From contig NC_077227.1 in the NCBI RefSeq assembly GCF_027887165.1, forward strand, positions 74,218,305-74,282,304: 64,000 nucleotides of DNA, read 5' to 3'. A model generated the notes under the pieces. The model worked only from the letters and a program-made list of their open reading frames with translations, made no database searches and had not been told where the DNA came from. The translations under genes were made by a program, and so were the position numbers. Below, in pieces: positions 32,770 to 44,471 of the stretch. This DNA comes from Monodelphis domestica. Taxonomy: Eukaryota > Chordata > Mammalia > Didelphimorphia > Didelphidae. Each line of letters starts with the position of its first letter. The first letter of the stretch is position 1.

Positions 32770-33600
32770 ATTGTATTTATCCATTGACCTGTTAATTTCC
32801 CTGCTGGGCACATTGTTTAAATGATGTCAAAAATAGGGAAAAAAAGCCCTACATAAGACCAAAATAGTCATAGAATCACTTTATATTAGCAAATCAAAAA
32901 CAAAAAAAGGGGGAAACAAAATGGGTGCTTATCAGTTAGGAAATGGTGGGACAAATTGTAGGACATGAATGTTATAAAATAATGTGACATAAAAATCTAT
33001 GAGGTGCAGCTACACAGTACAGTGGACAAGAGCCCCAGGTCTAGATTCAAGAAGACTCATCTTCTTGGGTTCAAATCTGATTTTAGAAATATACTAGCTA
33101 TGTGACCCTGGACAAGTCACTTAATTCTGCCTCAGTTTCCTCATCTGTAAAATGAGCTGGAGAAGGAAATGGCCAACCATTCTGGTATCTTTGCCAAGAA
33201 AATCCCAATGAGGTCATGAAGAGTTGGAAATGACTAATTGACTTAATAACAACCAAGGTAAAGAAAAATCTGAATGAGTCATGAAGAGTTGGACATGGCC
33301 AAATACAAGAAGCTATGAATATTAAGAATTCAGAGGAACATGAGAAGACTTTTTGGACTCATGTAAATTGAAGTATTCAGAACCAGGAAAACAATCTATG
33401 CAGGGATTATAATAGCATAAATGGGCATAGGCTGAGTTCTAGATGCCTATAAGAGAACCAGTTCAACCCCAAAAGTGAGATAAGGAAATGTATCTCCCTC
33501 CTTTTTCTTGAAGAAGTAGGGGACTGTGGATGTAGCTGAACATTGTGGCTTCATTCATCAGTTTTGCTTAACTGTTTCTCCTTGAAAAAGAGAGGCAAAG
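32770..33600 (+). mobile_element. L1 LINE 3' fragment interrupted by a SINE
   Basis: 'tccctgctgggcacattgtt' (cf. 'gacccagcaatac' region), 'tatattagcaaatcaaaaac', 'gggtgcttatcagttaggaa', then after the SINE 'ggaacatgagaagacttttt', 'cagaaccaggaaaacaatct'. The two parts join in correct order around 33003-33256. Confidence 0.65.
33004..33255 (+). mobile_element. tRNA-headed SINE with RTE-type tail, inserted in L1
   Basis: 'agctacacagtacagtggac', 'cttcttgggttcaaatctga', 'tgtgaccctggacaagtcac', 'ctcatctgtaaaatgagctg', 'atctttgccaagaaaatccc', 'atgactaattgacttaataa', 'caacc'. A full-length, moderately diverged copy. Confidence 0.85.
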
Positions 33601-33604
33601 GTGT

Positions 33605-33720
33605 TAATTAGTTAATCACTAAGCCTTTATTAAGCATCTCTTATGTGTAAGATGTGATACAAAGACAAAAATTTAACATTTCTTGCTTTCAAAGAGCACA
33701 TATTCTATTCAGAGAGCTAA
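33605..33720 (+). mobile_element. Dispersed-repeat fragment ('tttattaagca...' type)
   Basis: 'gcctttattaagcatctctt', 'atgtgtaagatgtgatacaa' and 'tttcaaagagcacatattct' follow the order of the repeat best seen at 51955-52510. Confidence 0.5.
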
Positions 33721-34159
33721 CTGGTCTATCAGGAAATGACTGCCATCAAAACCATAAGCATCAACAAAATGCCATTTTAATGGGATGGGGGAAGATAGAA
33801 TGAATACTGCTAGAGCCTTAGGCAGGTTGGATAACCAGGCTTTGACTCAAAGTTCCCACCATCTTTAATAATGTGCTTCCTCTCCGTGGAGGTTATCTGT
33901 CAGTCTGTGCCCACAGAGAGATTGTTCTTACTTCTTCACCCAACTCATGTGCCACCGAACCTGCCAACCCTAGGGTCCCATCTTTGTAGAGTTGCTTTCC
34001 TGGAATCCACCTTTCCTCACTGCTATGTTCCAATTCTTGCATCTAGAACAAATTCAGTTGAGAATGGGGCAGAGTAGGGTATGAGGTGTGAATGGGCCAT
34101 ACACAATTGGCTCTAGCATTTATCTCATTTGAGTTAAAAGTTAGATGCCATGTTAGTAC

Positions 34160-35270
34160 TGACAGTTGTAAACCTTAAAATTTCTTAGACTTATGAATGT
34201 TGGAAATTTCCCCATTGGGAAATTTCATACTTGAAAAAATTTCCTACTGATAGTAAGAACTCTATTGGAATATGAAACTCCTTGGCATGGGAGGATCCTT
34301 CTCCTCCCTACTTAAGACTACTTTAGGACAGAAACCTTTTGCTAAACAATGGAAAGGGCTTTGACCTATGCTTAAGCATAGAACAGGAAGTTCTTTGAGT
34401 CATGATTGATTTTAGAATTGATACAATAGAGATACTTGGAATGACAGAACCAGGTCTTGGAAACTACAATCTCCACCCTACTCAGAGTAACAGGATTTAG
34501 GAAGGGCTGCAGCAAAAATCAAGATTTAATTATTTGAGAATATGACCTTCAATAGACATGTGCAAAGGGGACAGACCTCTGGGCAGTCCTGGGTTAAGCT
34601 AGAGCCACCATTGGCACAGGGGAGACATCGACAGTGATTGGTAGATGTGAGAACTGAGGGGAGGGAACTGAGATTCTTTGCTTAAAGATAGTGGGGTCTG
34701 AGGACTGAGAGGAGGTGGATGCTCTGAAGGAGGTCTGAGAGGAGAGAGGTCCTGGAGGGAGAGTCCTAGAGAGGTCTTGAAGGAGACTGTGGAAGGAGAA
34801 CTCAGGAGGAGTCAGGAGGAGAATTCTCTGGAAACATTTCTTGAAAGGAGGCTCTCTTGAAGGTGGAGCCTGAGGTTGGCAGGAGAAGCCTTACCTAGAG
34901 AGATCTTGGGTGAGTGATAAAACCAACTGACTGATTTATCTCTTAGGACTGAGGTCTAGGCCTTATTGGCTTGAGGCCCTTCATTCTTATTCCCTTCTTA
35001 CTTTCTCTCTTTTTCTATTGATTAATCAGTGTATTATAAATTAAATTTCTCTATAAAACCCAGTTGGCTTGGGCATATTCATAAATTAGGAATATATTCC
35101 CTGGCGACCATCGTATATTTATATAAAAACAAGACACAGTAGAAACATATTTCAGAGGTCATAATTGTTATATATTTCCCTTGCTCCCAAACATTTTAAT
35201 TATCACATTTTATGGCTCCCACTCTCTTATCTACAACTATTTAAAGCTCAAAACTATTTTAAATCTAACA
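34160..35270 (+). mobile_element. LTR fossil (solo), about 1.1 kb
   Basis: It starts near 'tgacagttgtaaaccttaaa' and ends near 'ttttaaatctaaca'. It aligns along its whole length with the reversed copy at 54049-55128, including 'acttatgaatgttggaaatt', 'ttctttgagtcatgattgat', the CCAAT inverted repeat, 'gggtgagtgataaaa', 'aggtctaggccttattggct' and 'tccctggcgaccat'. A purine-rich stretch (34690-34860) has unit-like 'ggagg' repeats. No viral genes adjoin it; the ends are uncertain by a few bases. Confidence 0.75.
34625..34690 (+). promoter_or_regulatory. LTR promoter block
   Basis: 'acatcgacagtgattggtag' with 'atgt' forms the same CCAAT-containing inverted repeat as in the other LTRs; 'gcttaaagat' near 34680 is a weak TATA-like box. 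Inferred from comparison only. Confidence 0.4.
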
Positions 35271-35960
35271 CAGTCCTTATATTGTTCGATTGGTGAATTA
35301 AATAGTATGCTGCTTGGATTCCTATCATGATGCCTTCTGCTGGAGAATGGGGCCAGTTGCTCATTAGTTTGTAAATCCAGTTTTTGCTCCTCAAATGAAT
35401 TTGTCCTGGCAATAAGGATTCCTAGTTATAGCTATGAACATAGCATTGATTTATGTATTTTATTCAGTGATCAGTCCTTTATCAGCATTCAATACATATT
35501 CCATTTTGACAGAACATAAAAAATATAAAATGTAAAGTTTCATTAATGGCTATAATTGCATACTACTTCTGTCACTTAAGAAAATCAGGACAGAGATGTC
35601 CTACTAGTGAATCTTTTTCCACTCAAAGGGTTCAACAGAAATTGTTGGTTAGGTAGCATAGTAGCCAATCTCTTCTCTAGTACAATATGAACATTTTAGA
35701 CTTCTACTTTTGTTCTTGGGAAAGTCTCCCTTCATCTAATGGATCTCATAATTAAGGAAGTTTTCTTGATGTTTGGTCTAATTTTCTTTCTGATAATTTT
35801 CCCTAGTCTTCCTCATGATATCTCTTACACTATTCTACTCTGTCTATAAACCAGAAACCATTGGGGGGTTTTGCTGATGATTTGTTTCCTTTTTTAATTG
35901 ACATTTTTAAAAATACCTAAGAACTTCTAAATCAACCCCATTTGTTAATAGAACACACTT

Positions 35961-36254
35961 TTTCAAAATTTAATTGAAAATTTTAAATTAATTAATTAAT
36001 TAAGAATATTTTCCATGGTTACATGATTCATGTTCTTTCCCTCTCCCTCCCCCCCACCCCTGTAGCCAATGATCAATTATACTGAGTTTTACATGTGTCA
36101 TTGATCAAGACCTATTTCCCTATTATTGATGATTGTAATAGGGTGATTGTTTAGAGTCTACATCCCCAATCATATCCCCATCGACCCACATGACCAAGCA
36201 GTTGTTTTTCTCCTGTTTCTACTCCCACAGTTCTTTCTCTGGATGTGGATAGCA
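35961..36254 (-). mobile_element. L1-type 3' tail with exact target duplication
   Basis: The plus strand begins with T/A-rich tail sequence, then 'ccatggttacatgattcatg', pyrimidine-rich runs, 'acatgtgtcattgatcaaga' and 'cacagttctttctctggatg'. 'aatagaacacactt' occurs exactly at 35947-35960 and 36255-36268. It is a 5'-truncated, relatively well-preserved copy of the same tail as 26732-26926. Confidence 0.85.
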
Positions 36255-36269
36255 AATAGAACACACTTA

Positions 36270-37790
36270 TGATGAAATTGTATGAAAGTAAAATAAATCA
36301 CTACATCCACATTGTCTAACTTAATTATATACCTAGAGTCCACTACCTCTCCCCTGAGAGATACAAACTGGTCAATGAAGTGATCATAGCTCTGATGCCT
36401 TTCTTATTTATCTAAAATAAATTTTGTTGGTATCTTTTTTATATTACTAAAACTTTCCCCAATTTCCCACTTTTCCCTTTTGGAGAGTAATCTCCTATAA
36501 TCAAAAATATTTTTATAGGAAGAAAAAGAAACAAAGATCAGTGAAGCTGATCAATACCATTCTCATGCCTTCCAATGCCATTTATTTTACATTATTATGG
36601 TCATTATATAAGTTATTGTTGTCATGTTTCCACTTATATCACTCTGTAGAAGTATTCACCAAAACTTTATTCCTTATAAAAAGATAGGAACATGACATTT
36701 CAAAATAAAAGCCAGTGAATATGATGCTTTGCTATTAGCTGTTTAACTCAGTACAAAAATGGCACAGTCAGCTTAGCATCAAATCCATAAATGTCTCTAT
36801 TAAAATTCTACTTCCACAAAGCAGCAACTATAAGAGGGACTACTAGAATACAACTAAGAACAATGGCAGGCACTTGGGATTCTAGTCACAAAGTCGCCTT
36901 TCCTCTTTTAGGAAATATTCTCTTGTTGGGGATAAGAACATGGAAGCCATAAAAATATAGCTCCATATGTGTGATATAAAAGAATGGAAAGGTTGGCTGA
37001 CGCAATTTGTACAGCAAAGAAAACACAAGCCTCAGCAAGTATCCAAAGTGAAAGCAATTTGGAAGTGGTCTGGGGGAGAACAATTCCCTCTCCAACAGGT
37101 ATAAACAAACCTAAACTGAAGCTTTTTACACAAATGATTATAAATAAAAGCAAAAATTTTGTCAAAGCAATGGCGTACCTGCAACATATTGGCCCCTTGG
37201 TGTCATTTGAAGAAAATTAATGTGGAGGGCCAAAGAGACAGAGTCGGCAATATGTAATGCTCCAGAGACCTGCTAGGGATTTTGCTCCTAGTGAGGCAGA
37301 AATAAATGCTCTTGGTAAACCTTAAGGGAGAAATAAGACATGTGCATAAGTAAGATTAATCAGCAAAGCTCCTGTCTACCTAATGAGTCATCTTTGACAT
37401 CATAAAACTTGGAAAAAAAAACACAAGGTTGCTACATGTCAAATCAGTGCTACCTCAGACAAAGAAAAATGAGAGAAGTCTGAGAACATAACAACTGGGC
37501 AACTATAGTGAAGGACAGTTAATAGATATGAGCAAGGCATAAAAAAAGAACTCAAGCAATCAATGCCTTAGATGCTTTATTATTGTGTTGATGCCACCTA
37601 ATACAGGAAGACCATCCAGATTCCCCCTGGTTGTTAGTACACTCTCATTCTTGAAATTATTTTTACTCTATATGGTTTCTAGATATTTAAATAACAAATG
37701 TGTTTTTCCCCCTAAGGATATTCCTTGAGGGCAGAGATTATATTCCCATCATTATCCCAATGCTTTGTATAGTTTTTGTTTGTTTGAATG
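36270..37790. other. Unassigned 1.5-kb stretch
   Basis: No named repeat. Overlapping frames at 36886-37220 (69-85 codons, both strands) show no domain or conserved motif that I recognise. Confidence 0.4.
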
Positions 37791-37794
37791 TTAT

Positions 37795-37965
37795 TTTGTC
37801 TGTGTGGAGGAATTTCTAGTGTGGAAACTCCCTTTACCAATGCTATCTAACAACAAATAATCTTAGAGAATTGTCATGGGGGCATGACCACATAGGCAGT
37901 GTGGGTCAAATACAGAATATGAATACAGAGCTTCTTAACTCTGAGGCCAACTCTCTGAATTTTTG
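37795..37965 (-). mobile_element. MIR-like SINE relic
   Basis: 'gtgtggaggaatttctagtg', 'tggaaactccctttaccaat', 'cttagagaattgtcatgggg' and 'taactctgaggccaactctc' run in the order of an antisense marsupial SINE related to 23215-23350. Confidence 0.5.
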
Positions 37966-38499
37966 TAGGTAATTGATAAATATTTGTTGACTTCAACTGA
38001 TTCCAAATTATACTTTCTTAGAGGATGCACTTTTATTTATTTGTACAAAGGTAAACAAAGTTTGAGACTGAATTCACTCTCTCCAGCATTGACTTTTTCC
38101 TATTGCCCTCTTCTTCTCCTTATGGAGAAATTTCTGAATTATATCTATTTTTTAGACAAAATAAACTCAGCCCAGTCTGACTTGAGACTTAGTGTCAGCC
38201 TACAGAGATATATGCAAAATGAAGAGAAATAGCATATTAAGACTAGTAAAACTCAATTAGATAGATGAACAGATGAGTCTATTGTTTATCTTTATTATTT
38301 CCCTCATAGATCATATGGTCTAACTGCTACCTGAAACACAAATCCTCTCTAATGAATCCCTAAGAAGAGGTTTAGTCATTCCCTGATCTAAGCACAATCT
38401 GAATAAAGAAGTTGAATGAGAATTTGAGATACCAGGTAAATTCTTTACTGATAGATAATAGAAATTCATCCAAGACCTTAAAGCAAGCTTCCTATTTTC

Positions 38500-39345
38500 C
38501 TAATGCATGGCAAATTTTGGCCCAGACTTTATTTTTATTCTGTTTATTTTTTAAAAATGTATTTCTTATAAGCAACTGATTGTGGAGTAAGGGAAAGCTT
38601 TTTTTAATCTAATCTCATTGCTCTTTTTCATTTTATTGGATTGTTTAATCCATTCACATTTAAAATTATGAGAATTGGGATTGTATTTTCTGCCATTTGT
38701 CTCTAATATAGTTTTTTTTCCTCGAGATTAGAATTTTTATTTTTTTTCTTCTGAGAAAATAGTACATTGTCTCATCAGTTACTTTAGCTTTATGTACTTT
38801 CAGGTAACCCTATTCCTACTGACTCCCTTCCATCCTCAGCTTGCCCTACTGTTTGTTACCCTTTTCTCTAATTTTGGAATTTTTCTAAAATTATTTCCTT
38901 TTTCTTCCTTCTTTTTATTTAGTTATATAAATATTCCCCTTTTTTATTCTCTCATTTAAGAAACCAAGTAAAATGTCCCTTCTCCCTTCAACTTTTTTTA
39001 TTAGTTTAAAATTTTTCATGCTTTTTGCTTTAAAAGTATTTATTTCCTTTTTCTTATCATTATTTTCTTCTCTTTTTTCTTATTTTCTTATTATCATTTT
39101 ATTCTTTGATTTATGGGCCCCTATACTTTTTTAAGTCTATATTCCTAATGAAATTAAAGCTTCTATGATAGTCATTTTGAGTTCTTACTTCTAAATACTT
39201 TATTATTGTCTTGCCTAATCTTGCCTCTTGCCGCTTTTTTGTTGTGCTTCTTTCTTTTTTTGTTGTTGTTCTGTTATATTTGATGTGAAGATAGGATTGA
39301 CTTTCCCCTTGTCTATTTTTAGCTAAACAAATCAATAACTCAAAG
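38500..39345 (-). mobile_element. L1 LINE 5'-half fragment (endonuclease region)
   Basis: 'ttcttataagcaactgattg', 'tcattttattggattgttta', 'atccattcacatttaaaatt' and 'atgagaattggga' are antisense L1 ORF2 N-terminal sequence. T-rich and strongly mutated towards 39100-39345. Confidence 0.5.
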
Positions 39346-39394
39346 CACCCCTACTTAATACTTAGTAAGAGAATTCACAAGTCACTTGCTAGAG

Positions 39395-39971
39395 TGGGTG
39401 ACAGTTCCAGAGGCCACTTCCCTGCCCCTGGGCAGTGCTAGGCAAACTGAAATACTGCAATTAGTTCCTGTAAAGTGGGGAAGGGACAGGAAGTGATATG
39501 GGAAAAGGACTATAAAAAGTCCTGAATTTCCTGTCCAAGGAACTTCTTCTTTGAACTTCTCCTCTGGAGTTCCTCTTTAGAGACTCTGTGTCAGTAAGCT
39601 GGACTGAAGGAGGATACTCTTTCCCTAGATCCTGGGTCAGCTTGCTGGATGAGTAGTTGGCCTTTCTGTCCTGGCTTTTGGAGAGATTGATTCTGGAGAT
39701 TCCTGCCTTGGCTTTGGAGGAGGCTGCATTGGTAGAACCCTGGCTGAAGACACTGCTGGGACTTCTGGCTGAGGATTACCTAGGAAAATCCACATGGAGA
39801 CAGAGTCTTGAGGAAGTCCTGCTGGGGCTGAGCCTAGAAGGGCTGGTATATTTATTAGAATCCATCTCTTTATCTACATTTTTTCACTTTCACTCTTTCC
39901 ACCTCTTTGTAAATAAAGCAGCTAAAAGTCATTTTGATTTAATCTGTAATCTTTTTAAATTAGCAACCACA
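39395..39971 (+). mobile_element. LTR-like fossil, distinct family
   Basis: A block beginning near 'tgggtgacagttccagaggc' has a clear TATA box ('gactataaaaagtcc' at 39509), leader-like purine/pyrimidine sequence and a 'gtaaataaagcagct' polyadenylation signal about 400 bases downstream, then an AT-rich end near 'agcaaccaca'. TATA-to-AATAAA order and spacing are those of an LTR. No target duplication was found. The 108-codon frame at 39657-39983 lies in it and has no viral motif. Confidence 0.5.
39509..39523 (+). promoter_or_regulatory. TATA box of the LTR-like element
   Basis: 'gactataaaaagtcc' is a strong TATA-box match, itself a small inverted repeat (gact...agtc). Confidence 0.55.
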
Positions 39972-40519
39972 ATATTACTTTAGAACTTTCATATTTAGCA
40001 TAAAACCTAATTTAAAAAATTCTTATACTGACTTTTCATGACCCCAGGACCATAGCCCTTCATGAGGTAGTTCAGCACTACCCTCTGACCAACTCCAGGA
40101 TCTTTTCCCTTTTCCCAAAGAAATCTTCTCTCTGAGTCCTTGCTCTCACACTACTCTTGATGTCATTGATCCCCAGAAGCTCCAATTCTCCTTTTCCTGA
40201 GGCAGAATGAATAATCTCTCTAAGGACCTTACAGCCTATAAAGTCCTCATATCTTCTTTCTCCCATTGGAGTGTTCTTTAATAGGAACCTTCCCTCCACT
40301 GAAACAAAATTTCTCTTTTCCCTTCTATTTCAGGCCTTACCTTTATCTTCTCATTTGTTCTCCTATAGACCCATTTCTTCATGAGAGACAATAGCTAGTT
40401 TCTTTCATTGGTGACCTTTAGTTTGATTAGGTTATATCACATATTCCATATTTTCTTTCTCTCTTTTCACACTTTTATGCTTCTTTCTATTCTGGAGTTT
40501 ACAAATACCACCATAAACA

Positions 40520-40557
40520 CACACACGCACACACACTCATTCATTCATTCATTCACC
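40520..40557 (+). repeat. AC and TTCA microsatellites, adjoining
   Basis: 'cacacacgcacacacac' passes directly into 'tcattcattcattcattcac'. Confidence 0.95.
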
Positions 40558-40869
40558 TGGAGGCAAGGTGTTGTAAGATTTAGTTTTATAGTGTCTCTGG
40601 CCTGTTCCTCCACTAATCACTTCAGTTTTAAGACTGCTTTCACCCTTGCCTGCCTGTGTCCTTTGAGAAAGGAATCTTAATGGTTTCTCCATCATAGCTG
40701 TTAACCCCATAAGTGTCTTTCTTTTTTTAGGGTTTTTCCCTAGAGGCAATTTATTTCATTATCTGTGTCTTCCATGGCTGTTGAATTCATTTACCTTTCT
40801 TGGATTTCTGTAGTCTGGAAAATTTGAGAGCAGATAATTTATTTGGGTCTAATTTTTCTTGTAGGAATG

Positions 40870-41720
40870 CTTCAAAAGTCCATTGGCAAACATTTATTAA
40901 ACTTTTACTATATGCCAAAAGAAGAAAGGCAAAAGACAAGCCTTGTTCTTTTTATTTTTTTGGTAAAGATTTTTATTTTACCAATTACATGTAATAACAA
41001 TTTTCTACTTAAGTTTTCTGAAGTTATATGATCCAAATTGTCTCCCTCCCTTCTCATCCCTCCCTTTTCCCTGAGATGGTAAACAATTTTATTTAGGTTA
41101 TACGTTTATTATCAAGTAAAACCTATTTCTATATTGTTCTTTTTTGCAAGAGAATAATCATATAAAACCAAAACCCTAAAATAAAAACTCATATAAATCA
41201 AAGTGAAAATAGTATTCTTAGATTTACATTTTGACTTCCACAATTCTTTCTTTGCAGGTGGATAGCATTCTTTGCCATAAGTCCTTCAGAATTGTCCTAG
41301 ATCATTTTATTGCTGAGAGTGACTAAGTCTTTCACAGTTGATCATCACACAATGTTGCTGCTGCTATGTACAGTGTTCTCCTGGTTCTGCTTGTTTTACT
41401 CTGCACCAGTTCATGGAGGCCTTTCCATTTCTTTCTGAAATCATCCTGTTAACGATTTCTTACACCACAGTAGTATTCCATCACCATCATATATGACAAT
41501 TTTGCCCAATTGATGGACATCCCCATAATTTCCAATTCTTTGCCACCACAAAAAGGCAGACCCTGTTCTAAATGATCTCACAGTCTGATGGGAGAGACAT
41601 ACCAACAGCTATGTACAAATGAGCCATGTATAGGATAAATTGGAAATAATCAACAGAATAGGAAATCAGGAAAGGTTTTCTGTTGAAGGTGGAATTTTAG
41701 CTGGGACTCTTTCCTTTAGG
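40870..41720 (+). mobile_element. Dispersed repeat split by an L1 fragment
   Basis: 'gcaaacatttattaaacttt', 'ggcaaaagacaagccttgtt' is broken at about 40940 and resumes at 41559 with 'gcagaccctgttctaaatga', 'tctcacagtctgatgggaga', 'attggaaataatcaacagaa' and 'gtggaattttagctgggact'. This is the family seen at 51955-52510. Confidence 0.55.
40940..41558 (-). mobile_element. L1 LINE 3' fragment inserted in the dispersed repeat
   Basis: Antisense L1 3' end: 'ccctcccttttccctgagat', 'aatgttgctgctgctatgta', 'ctcctggttctgcttgtttt', 'tggaggcctttccatttctt', 'cacagtagtattccatcacc' and 'cccaattgatggacatcccc'. It is a sister of the L1 3' region at 22300-22620. Confidence 0.8.
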
Positions 41721-43695
41721 TTTGGTGAAGAACCACACAAACCAGTGTTTTTTCCCTATGTCCTTTTATTTTTCAACTCTCTGACTGAGTACTGCTATAT
41801 CTCATAATGCCACCCTGAAGCCCCAGCTAGACCAAGTCTCTTTGTTTTGGTTTTCATAGAAGGAGAGAAGGGGAGAACTGGGTTCTGTTGCAAACCCATG
41901 AATCATTTTGTATAGCCCCGACAGAACATGGTGGCTGGTTGTGGGAGGGGAGTGCTGAGAGAGCTCCTTAGGGATCAGGGATCAGTGTTCTCTGCCTACC
42001 TTGTTAAGGTTCTTGGTGTCTTAGACTCTGGAGACAGCTGAAATTGCTATGACTTTTTCACCTTGCTACTATTTTGGAGAGGCTAAAGGAGTTGTAAGAA
42101 ATATAGAAAGTGCCTAGTTCTCCATCCCATTAGTCAGATCACTTGTTCCAATATTCCAAAATTGCTCCTCATGCTGGTGATGACAAAAGCCAGACATTCG
42201 GCCACTGTCTGAAAATCCAGCCAACATCTCCAGTACAATACAGGGGTAGAGACAGACTCACTAATGATGTCCTTCATGTGTCAGTCAACTGATGTATCAC
42301 AACACCAGATTCCCAAGGAGAAAACTGTTAAAATAGTAGAGGAGGAGGTTATTAACTAGGGATTGGACTCAGTTCAGCAGATTTAAAAGTCTTTCCCAGG
42401 TACTGGCATTCTTTGACAGGTCCTCAGTGAGATCTTTTCACATGGCCATCTTAACAAACAAATTGGATACTACTTTTTAAAAAAAGCAATAAATGAATAC
42501 TTGTATTTGAGTAATATGGCTAACAATTGCATTTTTCTCTCTAACAACTCAGCAATGGTTAAAGTCATAGGCATACATAGGGCCTGGATCAGGGAATGCC
42601 ACCACTGGGACCCACCCTCTATGCACAACTATGGTCTTAATAATTCACCAAAAAATGACAAAACAGCACCATTATTTAAAGTGGGCTTCATACAATGGAA
42701 GAACAATGGAAGAACACTGGATCGTTGTCAGTTATTATCACCCCCTTTTCCCTCCCTGCAACCCCCAAATCTTCTTTGCTCAGAGATGACACCTGGTGGT
42801 GCTGTTCATGAATTAGGACTCATCTGCTTGACCAGCCTTTTATGTAGCATAATGAATGGTTCTGTGTATTATAATGGATGGGGTTCTGCTAAAACACTCA
42901 CACACACATACACACACAAGGCTAGAAGAATGGTGAAAGCAACTGAATGAACCAGAACTAAAGAACAGAGAGGAATAAAGCTTTCTTTTGATAATTTAAA
43001 AACTATAAACTTAGTAACCATCGACAAAAATAAACACAATTTAAAAATTATAGAGTACAACATACATATTATTGTTGTTGTTATTGTTATTTCTATTTTA
43101 TACTAACTGCAGAATGGGGGTGACTCTAAGCCCAGGAGTATGGATTATAGCCAAAGGAGTTCTATGATCTATAGCATATGACTTGGTCCCTATTTGAAGC
43201 AGTAACAGGTACTGGATGATCTCACCCCATCATTTTGTGATGGCAAATGGTTTTAAAATATATCTCTCTACTATTTGCATCAATCTAATTAAAAGAGCTA
43301 CAACACAACTGCCTCTAGAAAGAATCTCTGTTAGAGTAAATTCTGGGTTTGACTTTGAATCCCACTCCAAAATAATAAAAAAAAAAACTAATAAACTACA
43401 CCACTAAGCAATAGTGTTGACAAAGTTGTGTCCTTGTATTGTGGATGTGATATAGGTTAGCGGGTGCAAGATTAACCCAATGGAGAAGAATGAACTGTTG
43501 TATTCTATGCCTCAGCTTCCTTCACATCCTAGCAAAGCATCTACTTTGAGAACTCCTTCCTCCAGACTACCATTTCAGGAAGGGCCCTTTCCACGTTCAC
43601 TTCAATCCCATGTTGACTCACTCAGTAGTCTTTCTCACCTTCCTGCTAGCCCATTTCTTTTGGCCTTGGCACTATTTCTACCCTCTCCCTTCCTC
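41721..43695. other. Unassigned 2-kb stretch
   Basis: No named repeat apart from an AC run near 42895-42920. A 149-codon open frame at 42501-42950 has no recognisable domain, ends in the microsatellite and shows no coding bias by eye; I do not call it a gene. Confidence 0.45.
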
Positions 43696-43699
43696 AACC

Positions 43700-44172
43700 C
43701 ATCTTGCAGCTATATGGAATTGTGGATAAAGTTCTGGGTCTGGTATCAGGAATCTCCAAGTTCAAAGTGATTCCTAGTTATGGACTTAGGCAAGCTGTTC
43801 ATCCTCTGATTGTCTCCATTTCCTAAACTGTAAAATGGGTATAATACACATGGGTATGTAAGTGGCAAGGTATAATCAGAAAACTCATCTGAGTTCAAAT
43901 TCAGCCTCAGATATTTCTTAGCTATATGACCTTGAGTAAGTCACTTAACCCTATTTGCCTTAGTTTCCTCATCTGTAAAATGAGCTGAAGAAGAATATGG
44001 CAAACAACTCTAGTATCTTTGCCAAGAAAACCCCAGATGGGGTCATGAACTACTCAACAATAATAACAAATACCATTTATTTCCCAGAGTTGTCTTGAGG
44101 GTCATATGGAATATTTGCCAAGTACCTGGTACATAGTAGGTGCTGTATAAATATTAGCTTATTATTGTTATT
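43700..44172 (+). mobile_element. MIR/THER1 SINE interrupted by a SINE
   Basis: Head: 'attgtggataaagttctggg', 'ctccatttcctaaactgtaa'. Tail after the insertion: 'cccagagttgtcttgagggt', 'ggtacatagtaggtgctgta', 'taaatattagctt'. Confidence 0.7.
43870..44073 (+). mobile_element. tRNA-headed SINE with RTE-type tail, inserted in MIR
   Basis: 'ctgagttcaaattcagcctc', 'gaccttgagtaagtcactta', 'ctcatctgtaaaatgagctg', 'gtatctttgccaagaaaacc' and 'actcaacaataataacaaa'. The first part of the head is not clear. Confidence 0.75.
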
Positions 44173-44174
44173 AC

Positions 44175-44262
44175 CTGATGTGCTATATACCCCCAATAGA
44201 ATGTCAACTCCTTGAGGATTGGGATTGTTATTTTGCCAGTGCTTAGCACAGTGCCTAGAAGG
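44175..44262 (+). mobile_element. L2 LINE 3' end
   Basis: 'aatagaatgtcaactccttg', 'aggattgggattgttatttt' and 'gcttagcacagtgcctagaa' are L2 3' end blocks. Confidence 0.55.
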
Positions 44263-44267
44263 CAGTT

Positions 44268-44470
44268 GTTGTTGCTATTTGTCCTTTGTTTTTGAAGGGG
44301 ACCAATGACATCACAGGATGATGTCTTGACTGGTGCAAGAACTGGGTTTAAGTGAAGCAGAGTTACCCAGAGTCATCTGCCTCACTCTCTCTTTCAGAAT
44401 GATCAAAGTCCAGTGGCAAGACAAAAATCAAGGCACATGTAATGGTCTAGGATGCAGTAGATGACTAGTA
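44268..44470 (+). mobile_element. RTE-derived repeat, second copy
   Basis: 'ttgctatttgtcctttgttt', 'gaaggggaccaatgacatca', 'gggtttaagtgaagcagagt' and 'agtccagtggcaagacaaaa' match the 27550 copy in order. Confidence 0.65.
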
Positions 44471-44471
44471 C

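Noticed and set aside
39657-39983. 108-codon frame
   Set aside because: Leucine-rich translation within an LTR-like unit; no transmembrane or viral motif pattern that I can defend.
42501-42950. 149-codon open frame
   Set aside because: No recognisable domain, low-quality composition, and it runs into an AC microsatellite. Length alone is not unusual for random open frames in 64 kb.
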